Assembly: GCF_022919835.1 (NCBI RefSeq)
Contig: NZ_CP095074.1
Span: 1,364,001 to 1,428,000, forward strand
Direction of reading: 5' to 3'
DNA: 64,000 nt
Origin: Halobacillus shinanisalinarum
GTDB lineage: Bacteria; Bacillota; Bacilli; Bacillales; Halobacillaceae
The position numbers and the translations under genes are program-made. Below are positions 8,529 through 16,175 of this stretch, in pieces. Position 1 is the first letter of the stretch; the number at the start of each line of letters is the position of its first letter. Below the pieces are notes generated by a model. That model did not search any database. It saw only the letters and a program-made list of their open reading frames with translations, and was not told the DNA's origin.

Positions 8529-8564
8529 ACAAAAGAACCCCGATACCCTTCTCATAAAGGGTTC
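8529..8564 (-). terminator. probable terminator of the BCCT gene
   Basis: Stem GAACCC/GGGTTC with a minus-strand tail TTTTGTTT, about 30 bases beyond the BCCT stop codon. Confidence 0.5.
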
Positions 8565-8592
8565 GAAGTTCCACAGTTTACTAGCTATACAC

Positions 8593-10152
8593 TTATCTTT
8601 TATTCTCAGATTTTCCTGCTATTATTCCTTGTTCTTTAGCTAATTGTTTCGCGATCCGGGGCGCATGCCACAGCAACGGGAGCATTAAAATGGAGACGGG
8701 AACAGCAGCAATCACAACAAATGATTGCAATGCCCCGATTCCTCCCCCACCAATTTTAATTAAAATCGTAGCAATCACAGCCATAATCACTGCCCAGAAC
8801 ACACGAATCACTTTCGGCGGGTTCCCTGCCCCTGTCACACTCATCGAAATTGAATAGGCCATTGAATCAACAGTAGTGACGACAAAGAGCATAGTTAAAA
8901 TCAGAAAGACAAACGGCATAATGGAGCCTAATGGCATCTTTTCTGCGATGGCGATGATCGCCGCAGGCAGCCCACCTTCCATTAAAGGAGCACTGATGGA
9001 ACCTGCATTCCTCAACTCCTGGAAAATTCCTGTCCCGCCTAGAATGGTAAACCAAAAATTGGCTGCTAAAGGTGCGATAATAGCCACCACAAGGAAGACC
9101 TCTCTAATCTTTCGTCCCCCAGCGATTCTCGCGACAAGCAGAGAAACTAACGGGCCAAAACCTATGAACCAGCCGAAGAAAAAGAGCATCCAACTTCCTA
9201 ACCACTCCTGATCTGCGCGAAATGTACTAACCGATATAAATTCGCTGGTATACATCCCAAAGGATGAAAGGAAGGAATCAATGATAAACCCACCAGGGCC
9301 AAATAATAATAAGAAGAAAGCAATGATAACTGCCATAACAATGTTTACTTTACTTAACCATTGAATCCCCTTCTCAATACCAGTTAATGTAGAAATTAAA
9401 ACAACCGTGATGAGTGCTAAAATGATGACAACCTGCGTACTAAACGTGTCAGGCCATCCAAACACAGCGTTGACCCCATAACTCACTTGTAAGCCAAGGA
9501 ACCCGATGGGGCCGATCGTTCCAGCAGCCGCTCCAATAATACAAAAAACATCAGCCAGTGTTCCCCAAATACTATTACGAATTTTTTCGCCAAAAATAGG
9601 GTACAAAAGTGTTCTCGGCTTCAGGGGCATGCCCTTATGATGATGGGTATACATAATCACAATTGTGCTGATAGCACCATAAACTGCCCAAGCCGTAAAC
9701 CCCCATGACATATAACTTTGAGCAAGTGCCGGCGCCACCGCCTCTTTCGTCCCAGCCGTAATCCCTGTGTACATAGGTGGAACTTCCATGAAATAATACA
9801 TCGGCTCGGCGGCAGCCCAGAAAACTCCGCCAGCTCCGAGTCCTGAAGTAACGACAATAGCAATAAATTTGAAAAGGCTCATCTCCGGCTGTTTACTCGG
9901 GTTACCAAGCTTTACTTGTCCATATTTTGAGAAAGCGATCACAGCCCCTACAATAAACGTCGCTAACAAAAGAAATTGCCAATAAACTCCAAAATAACGA
10001 ATCGATAATTCAAAACCTATATCCACATAATTTTTCACCATATCTACCTTAAAGATTGAAAGTAAAACGAAGAGAAGCAGAAGACCGCCACTTAAAATAA
10101 AAACGGGCCAATTCACTCTTTCCCTTAAAGAAATCCAATAACGATTTGACAT
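8593..10152 (-). CDS. BCCT family transporter
   Basis: A 519-residue integral membrane protein with the twelve-helix layout of betaine/carnitine/choline transporters. The family region in helix 3 reads GLGAGGVFWAAAEPMYYF and the later aromatic region reads LFFFGWFIGFGP, followed by the ARIAGGRKIRE loop typical of the family. Both substrate-site segments differ from the glycine-betaine type, where GMGIG..FWGVAEP and the Trp-rich FYWAWWISW motif are usual, so the cargo may not be glycine betaine. The start is preceded by GAGGTG. There are no long charged N- or C-terminal extensions, so osmotic gating of the BetP type is not indicated. It is monocistronic. Confidence 0.9.
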   Translation of the reverse strand: MSNRYWISLRERVNWPVFILSGGLLLLFVLLSIFKVDMVKNYVDIGFELSIRYFGVYWQFLLLATFIVGAVIAFSKYGQVKLGNPSKQPEMSLFKFIAIVVTSGLGAGGVFWAAAEPMYYFMEVPPMYTGITAGTKEAVAPALAQSYMSWGFTAWAVYGAISTIVIMYTHHHKGMPLKPRTLLYPIFGEKIRNSIWGTLADVFCIIGAAAGTIGPIGFLGLQVSYGVNAVFGWPDTFSTQVVIILALITVVLISTLTGIEKGIQWLSKVNIVMAVIIAFFLLLFGPGGFIIDSFLSSFGMYTSEFISVSTFRADQEWLGSWMLFFFGWFIGFGPLVSLLVARIAGGRKIREVFLVVAIIAPLAANFWFTILGGTGIFQELRNAGSISAPLMEGGLPAAIIAIAEKMPLGSIMPFVFLILTMLFVVTTVDSMAYSISMSVTGAGNPPKVIRVFWAVIMAVIATILIKIGGGGIGALQSFVVIAAVPVSILMLPLLWHAPRIAKQLAKEQGIIAGKSENKR

Positions 10153-10399
10153 TCATTCACCTCATGTAAGTAATTGCTTGATTGATAGACTTTCTAATTT
10201 TCACTCTAGTGTTCATTGTTTCGCGCAAGAACTTGGACAATTTAATGTTACGGTCCTGCTTCCCCCTAAGTTATTGCATCTACAAAAACCGATGGCTTCT
10301 ATCCTATAGTGGATGAAAGGAACAGCACAAATAACAGCAGTTTTTCATTATACAGCAATTGCCCCTCCAACCCTAATCGTATAAAGTGAATGTTACCTT

Positions 10400-10690
10400 T
10401 TGGCGGGGAATTGCCAGTTATTCCGGCTCAACACCCGTGTAAAAGTCCACAACACATTTAGGTGAAATGAAGTGCAACAGGCTATCCCCCAGCCCTGTGA
10501 AACGAGGGTGCATCAGTTTTCCGTGGGTGTCTGTGGTACATACTCTTTGTAAGGAAACTGACTTGGGAACGCGAGGAAGAAGGCAGCCGCGGAATTTTTG
10601 AATTAGAGCACCCATGACCTTCCCAGCTCAAACAGCAAGGTCGGGATAGATGCGCACCTTACCCAACATATGTTAGACCTGTGCTCGTAC
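10400..10690. other. GC-rich structured segment of unknown nature
   Basis: About 290 bases clearly richer in G+C than the flanks, in the 634-base gap between the BCCT gene and the next gene. Short stems are visible: CAGTTTTCC with GGAAACTG (about 10510-10560) and GACCTT with AAGGTC (about 10617-10643). A 65-codon minus-strand frame (10418-10615) has composition unlike its neighbours and no recognisable motif. It may be the non-coding end of a decayed insertion sequence or a structured RNA. No terminal repeats were found. Confidence 0.4.
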
Positions 10691-10786
10691 GCATAGAAAA
10701 TCCCCCAAATTTCAAAAAATAATTATATACATTTCAGGGGCCGTGAGTATAATTATTTTAATAAAGAGAAATGGGAGGTTTGAACA

Positions 10787-11635
10787 ATGTCCATGTTTCT
10801 AATGATGTTAGGGCTTGCAGGTGTTGTCGTAATGATTGTAGTGTTACTATTTGGACTCATTATGAAAAACGGTAAACTTAAACGAAATGCCATAATCTTA
10901 ACTATTTTCGTTGTTAGTTTCTTTGTAGGTATAACCACTTCCCCACCCCCTACTCATGAGGAGACTTTAAGGGCATCTACGATTTACAAAGAAAAGGAGA
11001 AAATGAAAGAAGAAGTTAAGAAAATTGAAGTTGAATTTGAGCAAGTGAAAGATGAAATTAGTGACTCTCAAAAGGAATTAACGAAAATAAAAGATGAGAT
11101 TGAAGTTGAGAAGGATAACCTAAACAGTAAAAAAGAGGAATTTGTCGAAGTCACATCTTATATAGACAAAAAGGACGCACTCCTAAAAGAGATTGAAAAA
11201 CTGGGGAAGGAGGTCGATTCAGCAAATGATAAAATCGGTAGTAAAGATAGTGAAATTAAGTCTAAAGAAAGTGAGTTAATTACCCTTAAAGATAAAATTA
11301 AAACGGAAGAAAATGAGTTAACTGCACTCGAAGACAAAATTCAAACTAAAGAAAGCGAATTAGAAAACATCGGGAATGTAATTAATAAAAAGAAAACTGA
11401 ACCAATTTCGCTCATTGCCGGTCAGTACACGGTAGGCCCCGATATACCAGTGGGACGGTATCAAGTAACCAATGTTGGCCGCGGAACCAACTTCTTCGTA
11501 TATGATTCCGATGGTTATGCAATCGTTAATACAATATTAGGGAACGATCACGGTAGTGGGGATTATGTATTTTTTACTGAAGAAGGAAATGTCATAGAGA
11601 CGCACGGAAAAATAAAGTTAATTCCAGTTGATTAA
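10787..11635 (+). CDS. membrane protein with coiled coil and C-terminal beta domain
   Basis: A 282-residue protein. Two membrane helices (about 3-25 and 34-52) are followed by a Lys/Glu coiled coil from about residue 68 to 200, with internal repeats of KDKIKTEE and KDSEIKSKE type. The C-terminal 75 residues open with GQYTVGPDIPVGRYQVT, a glycine-rich beta domain seen in many Firmicutes surface proteins. The ATG at 10787 has GGGAGG at good spacing. The layout suggests a membrane-tethered extracytoplasmic stalk carrying a small globular head. No function can be assigned; it is monocistronic. Confidence 0.75.
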   Translation: MSMFLMMLGLAGVVVMIVVLLFGLIMKNGKLKRNAIILTIFVVSFFVGITTSPPPTHEETLRASTIYKEKEKMKEEVKKIEVEFEQVKDEISDSQKELTKIKDEIEVEKDNLNSKKEEFVEVTSYIDKKDALLKEIEKLGKEVDSANDKIGSKDSEIKSKESELITLKDKIKTEENELTALEDKIQTKESELENIGNVINKKKTEPISLIAGQYTVGPDIPVGRYQVTNVGRGTNFFVYDSDGYAIVNTILGNDHGSGDYVFFTEEGNVIETHGKIKLIPVD

Positions 11636-11651
11636 TATTAGTGTGCAGTGC

Positions 11652-11690
11652 AAAAAAGGACAGCGTTGTGGAAAACACACAATTCTGTCC
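11652..11690 (-). terminator. terminator of the polyol PTS operon
   Basis: Stem GGACAG/CTGTCC enclosing TTGTG/CACAA, with a minus-strand TTTTTT tail. It lies 10 bases beyond the last gene of the operon and may also stop the convergent coiled-coil gene. Confidence 0.8.
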
Positions 11691-11700
11691 CTATTCTTAC

Positions 11701-12753
11701 TTACCCTTTCTCAGGATAAAACAACACCTTCACATAAGAACCCCTTCTATTAATCAAATGATCAAACGTTTCAGGTCCGTCTTTCAAGTCCAACTGATGA
11801 GAAATCATCGGTTTAACGTTAATCTGACCCGTACTCATATAGTGAATCGAAGATCGCCACTCTTTCCCTGGAAAAGGAGCCGAAATTGCATTCCACGACC
11901 CCAATACTTTTAACTCATTCCGTACAATTTTTTCAAAATAAAAACGTTCAATATTAATATCAGAGTAAGGGATCCCCATGAAGACGACTTCCCCGCCTTT
12001 TTTAGGAACAGCAAATACTTGGGCAGAAGTAATGGGAGATCCTGCTGATTCTACTGCTAAATCAACCCCGATATCTTTTGTTTGTTCAAGAATCTGCTCA
12101 TGTGCTGGTTTATCTAGCGAATTTATTAATACATCAGCCCCCACTTGCTTGGCCACTTCGAGCTTTGTATCGTCAATATCTATAGCATACACTTTTTTTG
12201 CGCCGAAAATTTTTGCCCATTGGACGGCTAGTAACCCGATACTTCCACATCCCATAATCGCTACTTCTGCCCCTGGCTGAATACTTGTACGGTAAAAACC
12301 GTGGGCTACAACAGAAGATGGTTCCACCAATGCTGCTGTATCGTAATCTACATTGTCTGGAAGTGGGACGATATGCTCTGCTGGCAGTTTTACATATTCG
12401 GCATAGGCGCCGGGATGACGAGCTCCTATTACGGTTAGTTTTTCACAGCGTGATAACTCACCTTTTTGACAGCTTAGACATTCACCACAATAGTAAGTTG
12501 GGCAGCCTGCCACGCGATCACCGACCTTAATGCCTTCAACATCCGCGCCAACTTCAGTAACTTCTCCTGCAAATTCGTGGCCAAATGTCATCCCTTCTAC
12601 ATAGGGGCCTAGCTTTTTGTATCTAGATATATCTGAACCACAAATCCCAACCGCTTTTACTTTGACGATAACGTCATCTGTTTGTTCAATGATCGGTTCT
12701 GGCGATTCTTCAAAACGTATATCTTGTTCGTCATAAAGATTAAGGGCTCTCAT
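11701..12753 (-). CDS. zinc-dependent polyol-phosphate dehydrogenase (GatD-like)
   Basis: A 350-residue medium-chain dehydrogenase. Catalytic zinc ligands Cys38, His59 and Glu60 and structural zinc cysteines 89, 92, 95 and 103 are present, with the NAD-binding MGCGSIGLLA. The stretch RNELKVLGSWNAISAPFPG matches the galactitol-1-phosphate 5-dehydrogenase group. It is the last gene of the PTS operon, so the substrate is likely the sugar alcohol phosphate delivered by the PTS. Because no tagatose-6-phosphate kinase or tagatose-bisphosphate aldolase is encoded nearby, a pentitol phosphate oxidised to xylulose-5-phosphate is as likely as galactitol-1-phosphate. Confidence 0.85.
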   Translation of the reverse strand: MRALNLYDEQDIRFEESPEPIIEQTDDVIVKVKAVGICGSDISRYKKLGPYVEGMTFGHEFAGEVTEVGADVEGIKVGDRVAGCPTYYCGECLSCQKGELSRCEKLTVIGARHPGAYAEYVKLPAEHIVPLPDNVDYDTAALVEPSSVVAHGFYRTSIQPGAEVAIMGCGSIGLLAVQWAKIFGAKKVYAIDIDDTKLEVAKQVGADVLINSLDKPAHEQILEQTKDIGVDLAVESAGSPITSAQVFAVPKKGGEVVFMGIPYSDINIERFYFEKIVRNELKVLGSWNAISAPFPGKEWRSSIHYMSTGQINVKPMISHQLDLKDGPETFDHLINRRGSYVKVLFYPEKG

Positions 12754-12782
12754 CTTTCTTCCCCCTTTCTATCGATCCTTTA

Positions 12783-12941
12783 CTAGTTGGCTGATGATTG
12801 TTGAGTTTTCTTTCCTCTGAAAATCATTTTATATAAGGCGAAACCTACGACAAGTGTGTTGAAGATCACTTGGTATTCATAGTAAACATCACCGATGACC
12901 CGCATGGGGCCTAACATAAAATCCAACAGTGCATCTGTCAT
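12783..12941 (-). CDS. 52-residue membrane protein in the polyol PTS operon
   Basis: A short frame between the two dehydrogenase genes. It has GAGGGG five bases before its ATG and fits the operon spacing (29 bases after the upstream gene, 29 before the next). The sequence starts MTDALLDFMLGPMRVIGD, has one hydrophobic helix (about residues 25-41) and ends in a basic/Gln/Ser tail. I do not recognise a family. Position, binding site and orientation argue that it is real; a small accessory of the IIC permease or of the dehydrogenases is only a guess. Confidence 0.65.
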   Translation of the reverse strand: MTDALLDFMLGPMRVIGDVYYEYQVIFNTLVVGFALYKMIFRGKKTQQSSAN

Positions 12942-12970
12942 CGTATCCCCTCATTTCGTTAAGAATCCAT

Positions 12971-14002
12971 TTAATCAACAGGAGTTAATAATACTTTGAT
13001 CGCTTTCCCACTTTTAATGGCCTGATATGCTTCTTCCCATTGGGTAATATCAAATTGATGTGTCACCATCGCTTTGGCGTTGACACTTCCGTTATTCATT
13101 AATTCAAGAGAGGGTTCCCAGTCCGCTGACTTTTGACTTCTGCTCCCTACAACGCGGATTTCTTTTTGAATGATTTTTTCAAGATCGAAGGAAACTTCTG
13201 GTTGAGCAAAAATTCCCACCTGGCCGTATTGCCCTTTTTTACGTAACAGATCAAGTCCTTGTTTGGCGGCAGGGGCTGCGCCCGAGCATTCAAAAACAAC
13301 ATCTGCCCCATAGCCATTTGTCAGGCTGTTCACCAGTTCATTAATATCCTTTTCTTGCGTATCCACTGCATAGTCGATTCCTAATTCTCTCGCTTTATCT
13401 AAACGGACCTTATCGTTCGTTAATCCTGTGATCAGAACTTTAGCCCCTTGGCTTTTAGCAACCTGGGCCGTAAACAAACCAATCGGTCCAGGGCCAATGA
13501 CAACGACAATGTCTCCCTCATTGATCTCCGTTTTCATAACGGCGTGATGTGTACATGCCAACGGTTCTGTCATGGCTGCGGATTGGTCATCTACATGATC
13601 AGGAAGGTGATGGACACTGTATTTACGGGCAATTAAATACTTTGCAAAGCCGCCATCTTGCTGGGTGCCCAGTCCTTTTCTATGGTTACAGAGGTTGTAA
13701 TCACCGGCCTTACAATATTCACATTCACCGCAAATATAGAATGTCGTTTCTGAAGTCACGCGGTCGCCAGCCTTAAATTCTGTTACCCCTTCGCCAACTT
13801 CAACAACTTTTCCGGAAAATTCGTGCCCTAATGTCACGGGGACGCCAACTTTGTAATGCCCTTCATAGGTATGAATATCAGACCCACAGATTCCTGCATA
13901 GATCACTTCAATTTTCACTTGATCTTTACCGACTTGTGGTTCTTCTTTATCCTGAATTTCTAAATGTCCAAATCCGAGTTCTGTTTTTACTAGTGCTTTC
14001 AT
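12971..14002 (-). CDS. zinc-dependent polyol-phosphate dehydrogenase (sorbitol dehydrogenase-like)
   Basis: A 343-residue medium-chain dehydrogenase with catalytic zinc ligands Cys39, His60 and Glu61, structural cysteines 91, 94, 97 and 105, and the nucleotide motif IGPGPIGLFTA. It is the first gene after the PTS permease and is preceded by GGAGGAG. It is only distantly similar to the second dehydrogenase of the operon. Two such enzymes behind a galactitol-type PTS is the arrangement I recall from the pentitol (D-arabitol/xylitol) operon of Listeria monocytogenes, where they oxidise pentitol phosphates to xylulose-5-phosphate. Substrate is inferred from context. Confidence 0.85.
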   Translation of the reverse strand: MKALVKTELGFGHLEIQDKEEPQVGKDQVKIEVIYAGICGSDIHTYEGHYKVGVPVTLGHEFSGKVVEVGEGVTEFKAGDRVTSETTFYICGECEYCKAGDYNLCNHRKGLGTQQDGGFAKYLIARKYSVHHLPDHVDDQSAAMTEPLACTHHAVMKTEINEGDIVVVIGPGPIGLFTAQVAKSQGAKVLITGLTNDKVRLDKARELGIDYAVDTQEKDINELVNSLTNGYGADVVFECSGAAPAAKQGLDLLRKKGQYGQVGIFAQPEVSFDLEKIIQKEIRVVGSRSQKSADWEPSLELMNNGSVNAKAMVTHQFDITQWEEAYQAIKSGKAIKVLLTPVD

Positions 14003-14047
14003 GTTGAACTCCTCCAGTTCAATCTATTTCTGTGTGATTTAATCGGA

Positions 14048-15307
14048 TTAATTAAATAGGCTAAATAACTTAAAGATAATCCAGTTGACTAAGTTACCAC
14101 CCTGGTCAATACTTGAAATTTTGGCTGACCCTTCCGGCATATTAAAGTCAGTATTGATCGCCATCTCTGTGAAAACTGGTGCCACATCTGTTGCCATATA
14201 GAGCGACAACGCAATCATAATTGTCCCTACAATAACGGAATGAACAATATTCCCTCTGGCACCGCCGACAATAAAGGCTACAATAAACGGAATTGTAGCC
14301 AAGTCACCAAACGGCAGTAGGGAGTTCCCTGGTAAAATGACGGCTAAAACAACTGTAATCGGAACGAGAATCAGGGCTGTGGAAATGACCGCGGGATGCC
14401 CGAGGGCGACAGCTGCATCAAGTCCGATATAAATTTCTCGATCACCAAATCGCTTGGATAACCATTCTCGGGCTGATTCGGATACAGGCATTAACCCTTC
14501 CATAAGAATCTTTACCATACGCGGCATCAATACCATAACCGCAGCCATGGCCATACCAATTTCGATCACTTCCCCAGCATTGTAACCTGCAAGGACCCCG
14601 ATAGCCGCTCCCAAAAACAGCCCTATGAAAATCGATTCACCAAAAATGCCAAATCGTTTTTGAATCGTATCAGGATCAGCATTCCAATTTCTAACTCCAG
14701 GGATTTTTTGCAGTAACTTTACGAGGAAGATCCCTGGGGCATAGGAAATGGTACTGCCCGTTGCGATGGAGACCCCAGGTAATTCATAGAATTCGCTAAC
14801 CATAGGTGCTGTCCAGTCAGCGACTTTAAGACAGACAATCTGGAATAGTACTGCAGCGATGAGACCTTGGATGATGCTCCCTGAAATCGCGTATACCAAG
14901 GCAGCCATAAATGTATAGTGCCAATAGTTCCAAATGTCCACGTTCATGGTTTTCGTCGTCTTCGTAACGAGCATGATAACGTTTACAGCTAAACCAAGCG
15001 GAATGATAAAAGCTGCGACCACTGATGCCCAGGCAATGGACGATGTCGCCGGCCAACCTACATCAATAACGTTTAATTCTACTCCTAATCTATCAACCAT
15101 CCCTTGGGCTGCAGGCCCCAAATTATTAACAAGTAAATCTACAACTAAGAAAATACCAACGAAAGCCACACCGATCGTTAAACCGGAGCGAAAGGCTTTA
15201 CCTGGTTTCTGACCAAATAGTAAACCTAATAAGAAGATGGCAACCGGCAGGATTACTGTTGCTCCTAAATCTAAAAAGCCTTGTATAATATCAACAAACC
15301 CTTGCAT
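14048..15307 (-). CDS. PTS system galactitol-type permease, IIC component
   Basis: A 419-residue membrane protein of the galactitol IIC (EIIC-Gat) family. It binds and translocates the polyol while the IIB partner phosphorylates it. About ten hydrophobic segments are visible, with conserved stretches such as the GWPATSSIAWAS loop, VDIWNYWHYTFMAALVY and LMPRMVKILMEGLMPVSE. Length is slightly below that of Escherichia coli GatC. It follows the IIB gene by 56 bases and precedes a dehydrogenase gene. The sugar specificity within the galactitol/arabitol/xylitol group cannot be read from sequence. Confidence 0.92.
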   Translation of the reverse strand: MQGFVDIIQGFLDLGATVILPVAIFLLGLLFGQKPGKAFRSGLTIGVAFVGIFLVVDLLVNNLGPAAQGMVDRLGVELNVIDVGWPATSSIAWASVVAAFIIPLGLAVNVIMLVTKTTKTMNVDIWNYWHYTFMAALVYAISGSIIQGLIAAVLFQIVCLKVADWTAPMVSEFYELPGVSIATGSTISYAPGIFLVKLLQKIPGVRNWNADPDTIQKRFGIFGESIFIGLFLGAAIGVLAGYNAGEVIEIGMAMAAVMVLMPRMVKILMEGLMPVSESAREWLSKRFGDREIYIGLDAAVALGHPAVISTALILVPITVVLAVILPGNSLLPFGDLATIPFIVAFIVGGARGNIVHSVIVGTIMIALSLYMATDVAPVFTEMAINTDFNMPEGSAKISSIDQGGNLVNWIIFKLFSLFN

Positions 15308-15363
15308 CTATTTCATCCTCCCCACATTTTAAAGCGAACCTCTCCGTCAAAAATCGAGCTTTT

Positions 15364-15648
15364 TTATTTCTGCAGCTCCTCTAATATTTGCTTTTTCGTA
15401 TCTTCTGTTCCAATACCGGTTAGGAATGAACGTGCATTAATAACTGGGAATGGATATTCTTTCTTCGTCATCGCAGTTGTTACGAGTAAATCTGCGGTAT
15501 CTACATAGCTGTCTACTTCAGCAATTTTAATTTGAACTAAATCAACCTTAAGGTTATGTTCTTTTGCCATTTCTTCAATAGCCCCGTTAACCACCGTAGA
15601 TGTTGCAATCCCTGCTCCACACGCGACCAATACTTGTTTCTTCTCCAT
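15364..15648 (-). CDS. PTS system galactitol-type IIB component
   Basis: A 94-residue cytoplasmic phosphocarrier. The P-loop-like active site VACGAGIATST has Cys10 as the phosphorylated residue, typical of the lactose/galactitol IIB fold. AAAGGAG precedes the ATG. It lies two bases after the IIA gene and accepts phosphate from its His67. Confidence 0.92.
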   Translation of the reverse strand: MEKKQVLVACGAGIATSTVVNGAIEEMAKEHNLKVDLVQIKIAEVDSYVDTADLLVTTAMTKKEYPFPVINARSFLTGIGTEDTKKQILEELQK

Positions 15649-15650
15649 TC

Positions 15651-16136
15651 TTACTCATCTCCTTTACATGCCATAAAGTCTAATTTTTCTTCTAGTAGAT
15701 GTTTAATGCTGGTTTTATCTTTTTCACTTACTAAATACTTCAAAGTCTCTTCACTTTGGAAGATTTGCATTAACTGTTGTAACAGGGATAGTTGGGAATG
15801 AGCTTCATCCATGGCCAGCATAAATACTAGTTTCACAGGTGTGATCTCACTTTCATCCCCCATCACCCCGAAATCAACAGCTTTTTTTAAAACTCCTACG
15901 CTGATGGTTTTTCTGTTTACGTGCTCTACATCAGTGTGTGGAATGGCTACAGAAATACCGGCTGTTGGTAAACCTGTGGCAAATTCCCCTTCTCGTGCAA
16001 TAATAGCTTGGATAAAGCTTTCCTTAACAAGCCCCTTATCCACTAGATTTCGGCCCATTACTGTTAAAATTTCTTCTTTCGCGACACCTTCTACATCGAG
16101 TAGAATGACAGATTCATCCAAATAGACATCTCTCAT
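15651..16136 (-). CDS. PTS system fructose/galactitol-type IIA component
   Basis: A 161-residue IIA protein of the fructose-mannitol-(Ntr) fold. The phosphorylation site lies in SVAIPHTDVEH with His67. It receives phosphate from HPr and passes it to IIB. It is the first structural gene after the regulator gene, whose own C-terminal domain is a related IIA fold. Confidence 0.9.
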   Translation of the reverse strand: MRDVYLDESVILLDVEGVAKEEILTVMGRNLVDKGLVKESFIQAIIAREGEFATGLPTAGISVAIPHTDVEHVNRKTISVGVLKKAVDFGVMGDESEITPVKLVFMLAMDEAHSQLSLLQQLMQIFQSEETLKYLVSEKDKTSIKHLLEEKLDFMACKGDE

Positions 16137-16175
16137 TTTCTAACCTCACGATCTGCTTTTATAATGGCGGCTTGT

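Noticed and set aside
10418..10615. 65-codon minus-strand frame in the GC-rich segment
   Set aside because: No ribosome binding site, no recognisable motif, and hairpins run through it; treated as part of the unexplained segment.
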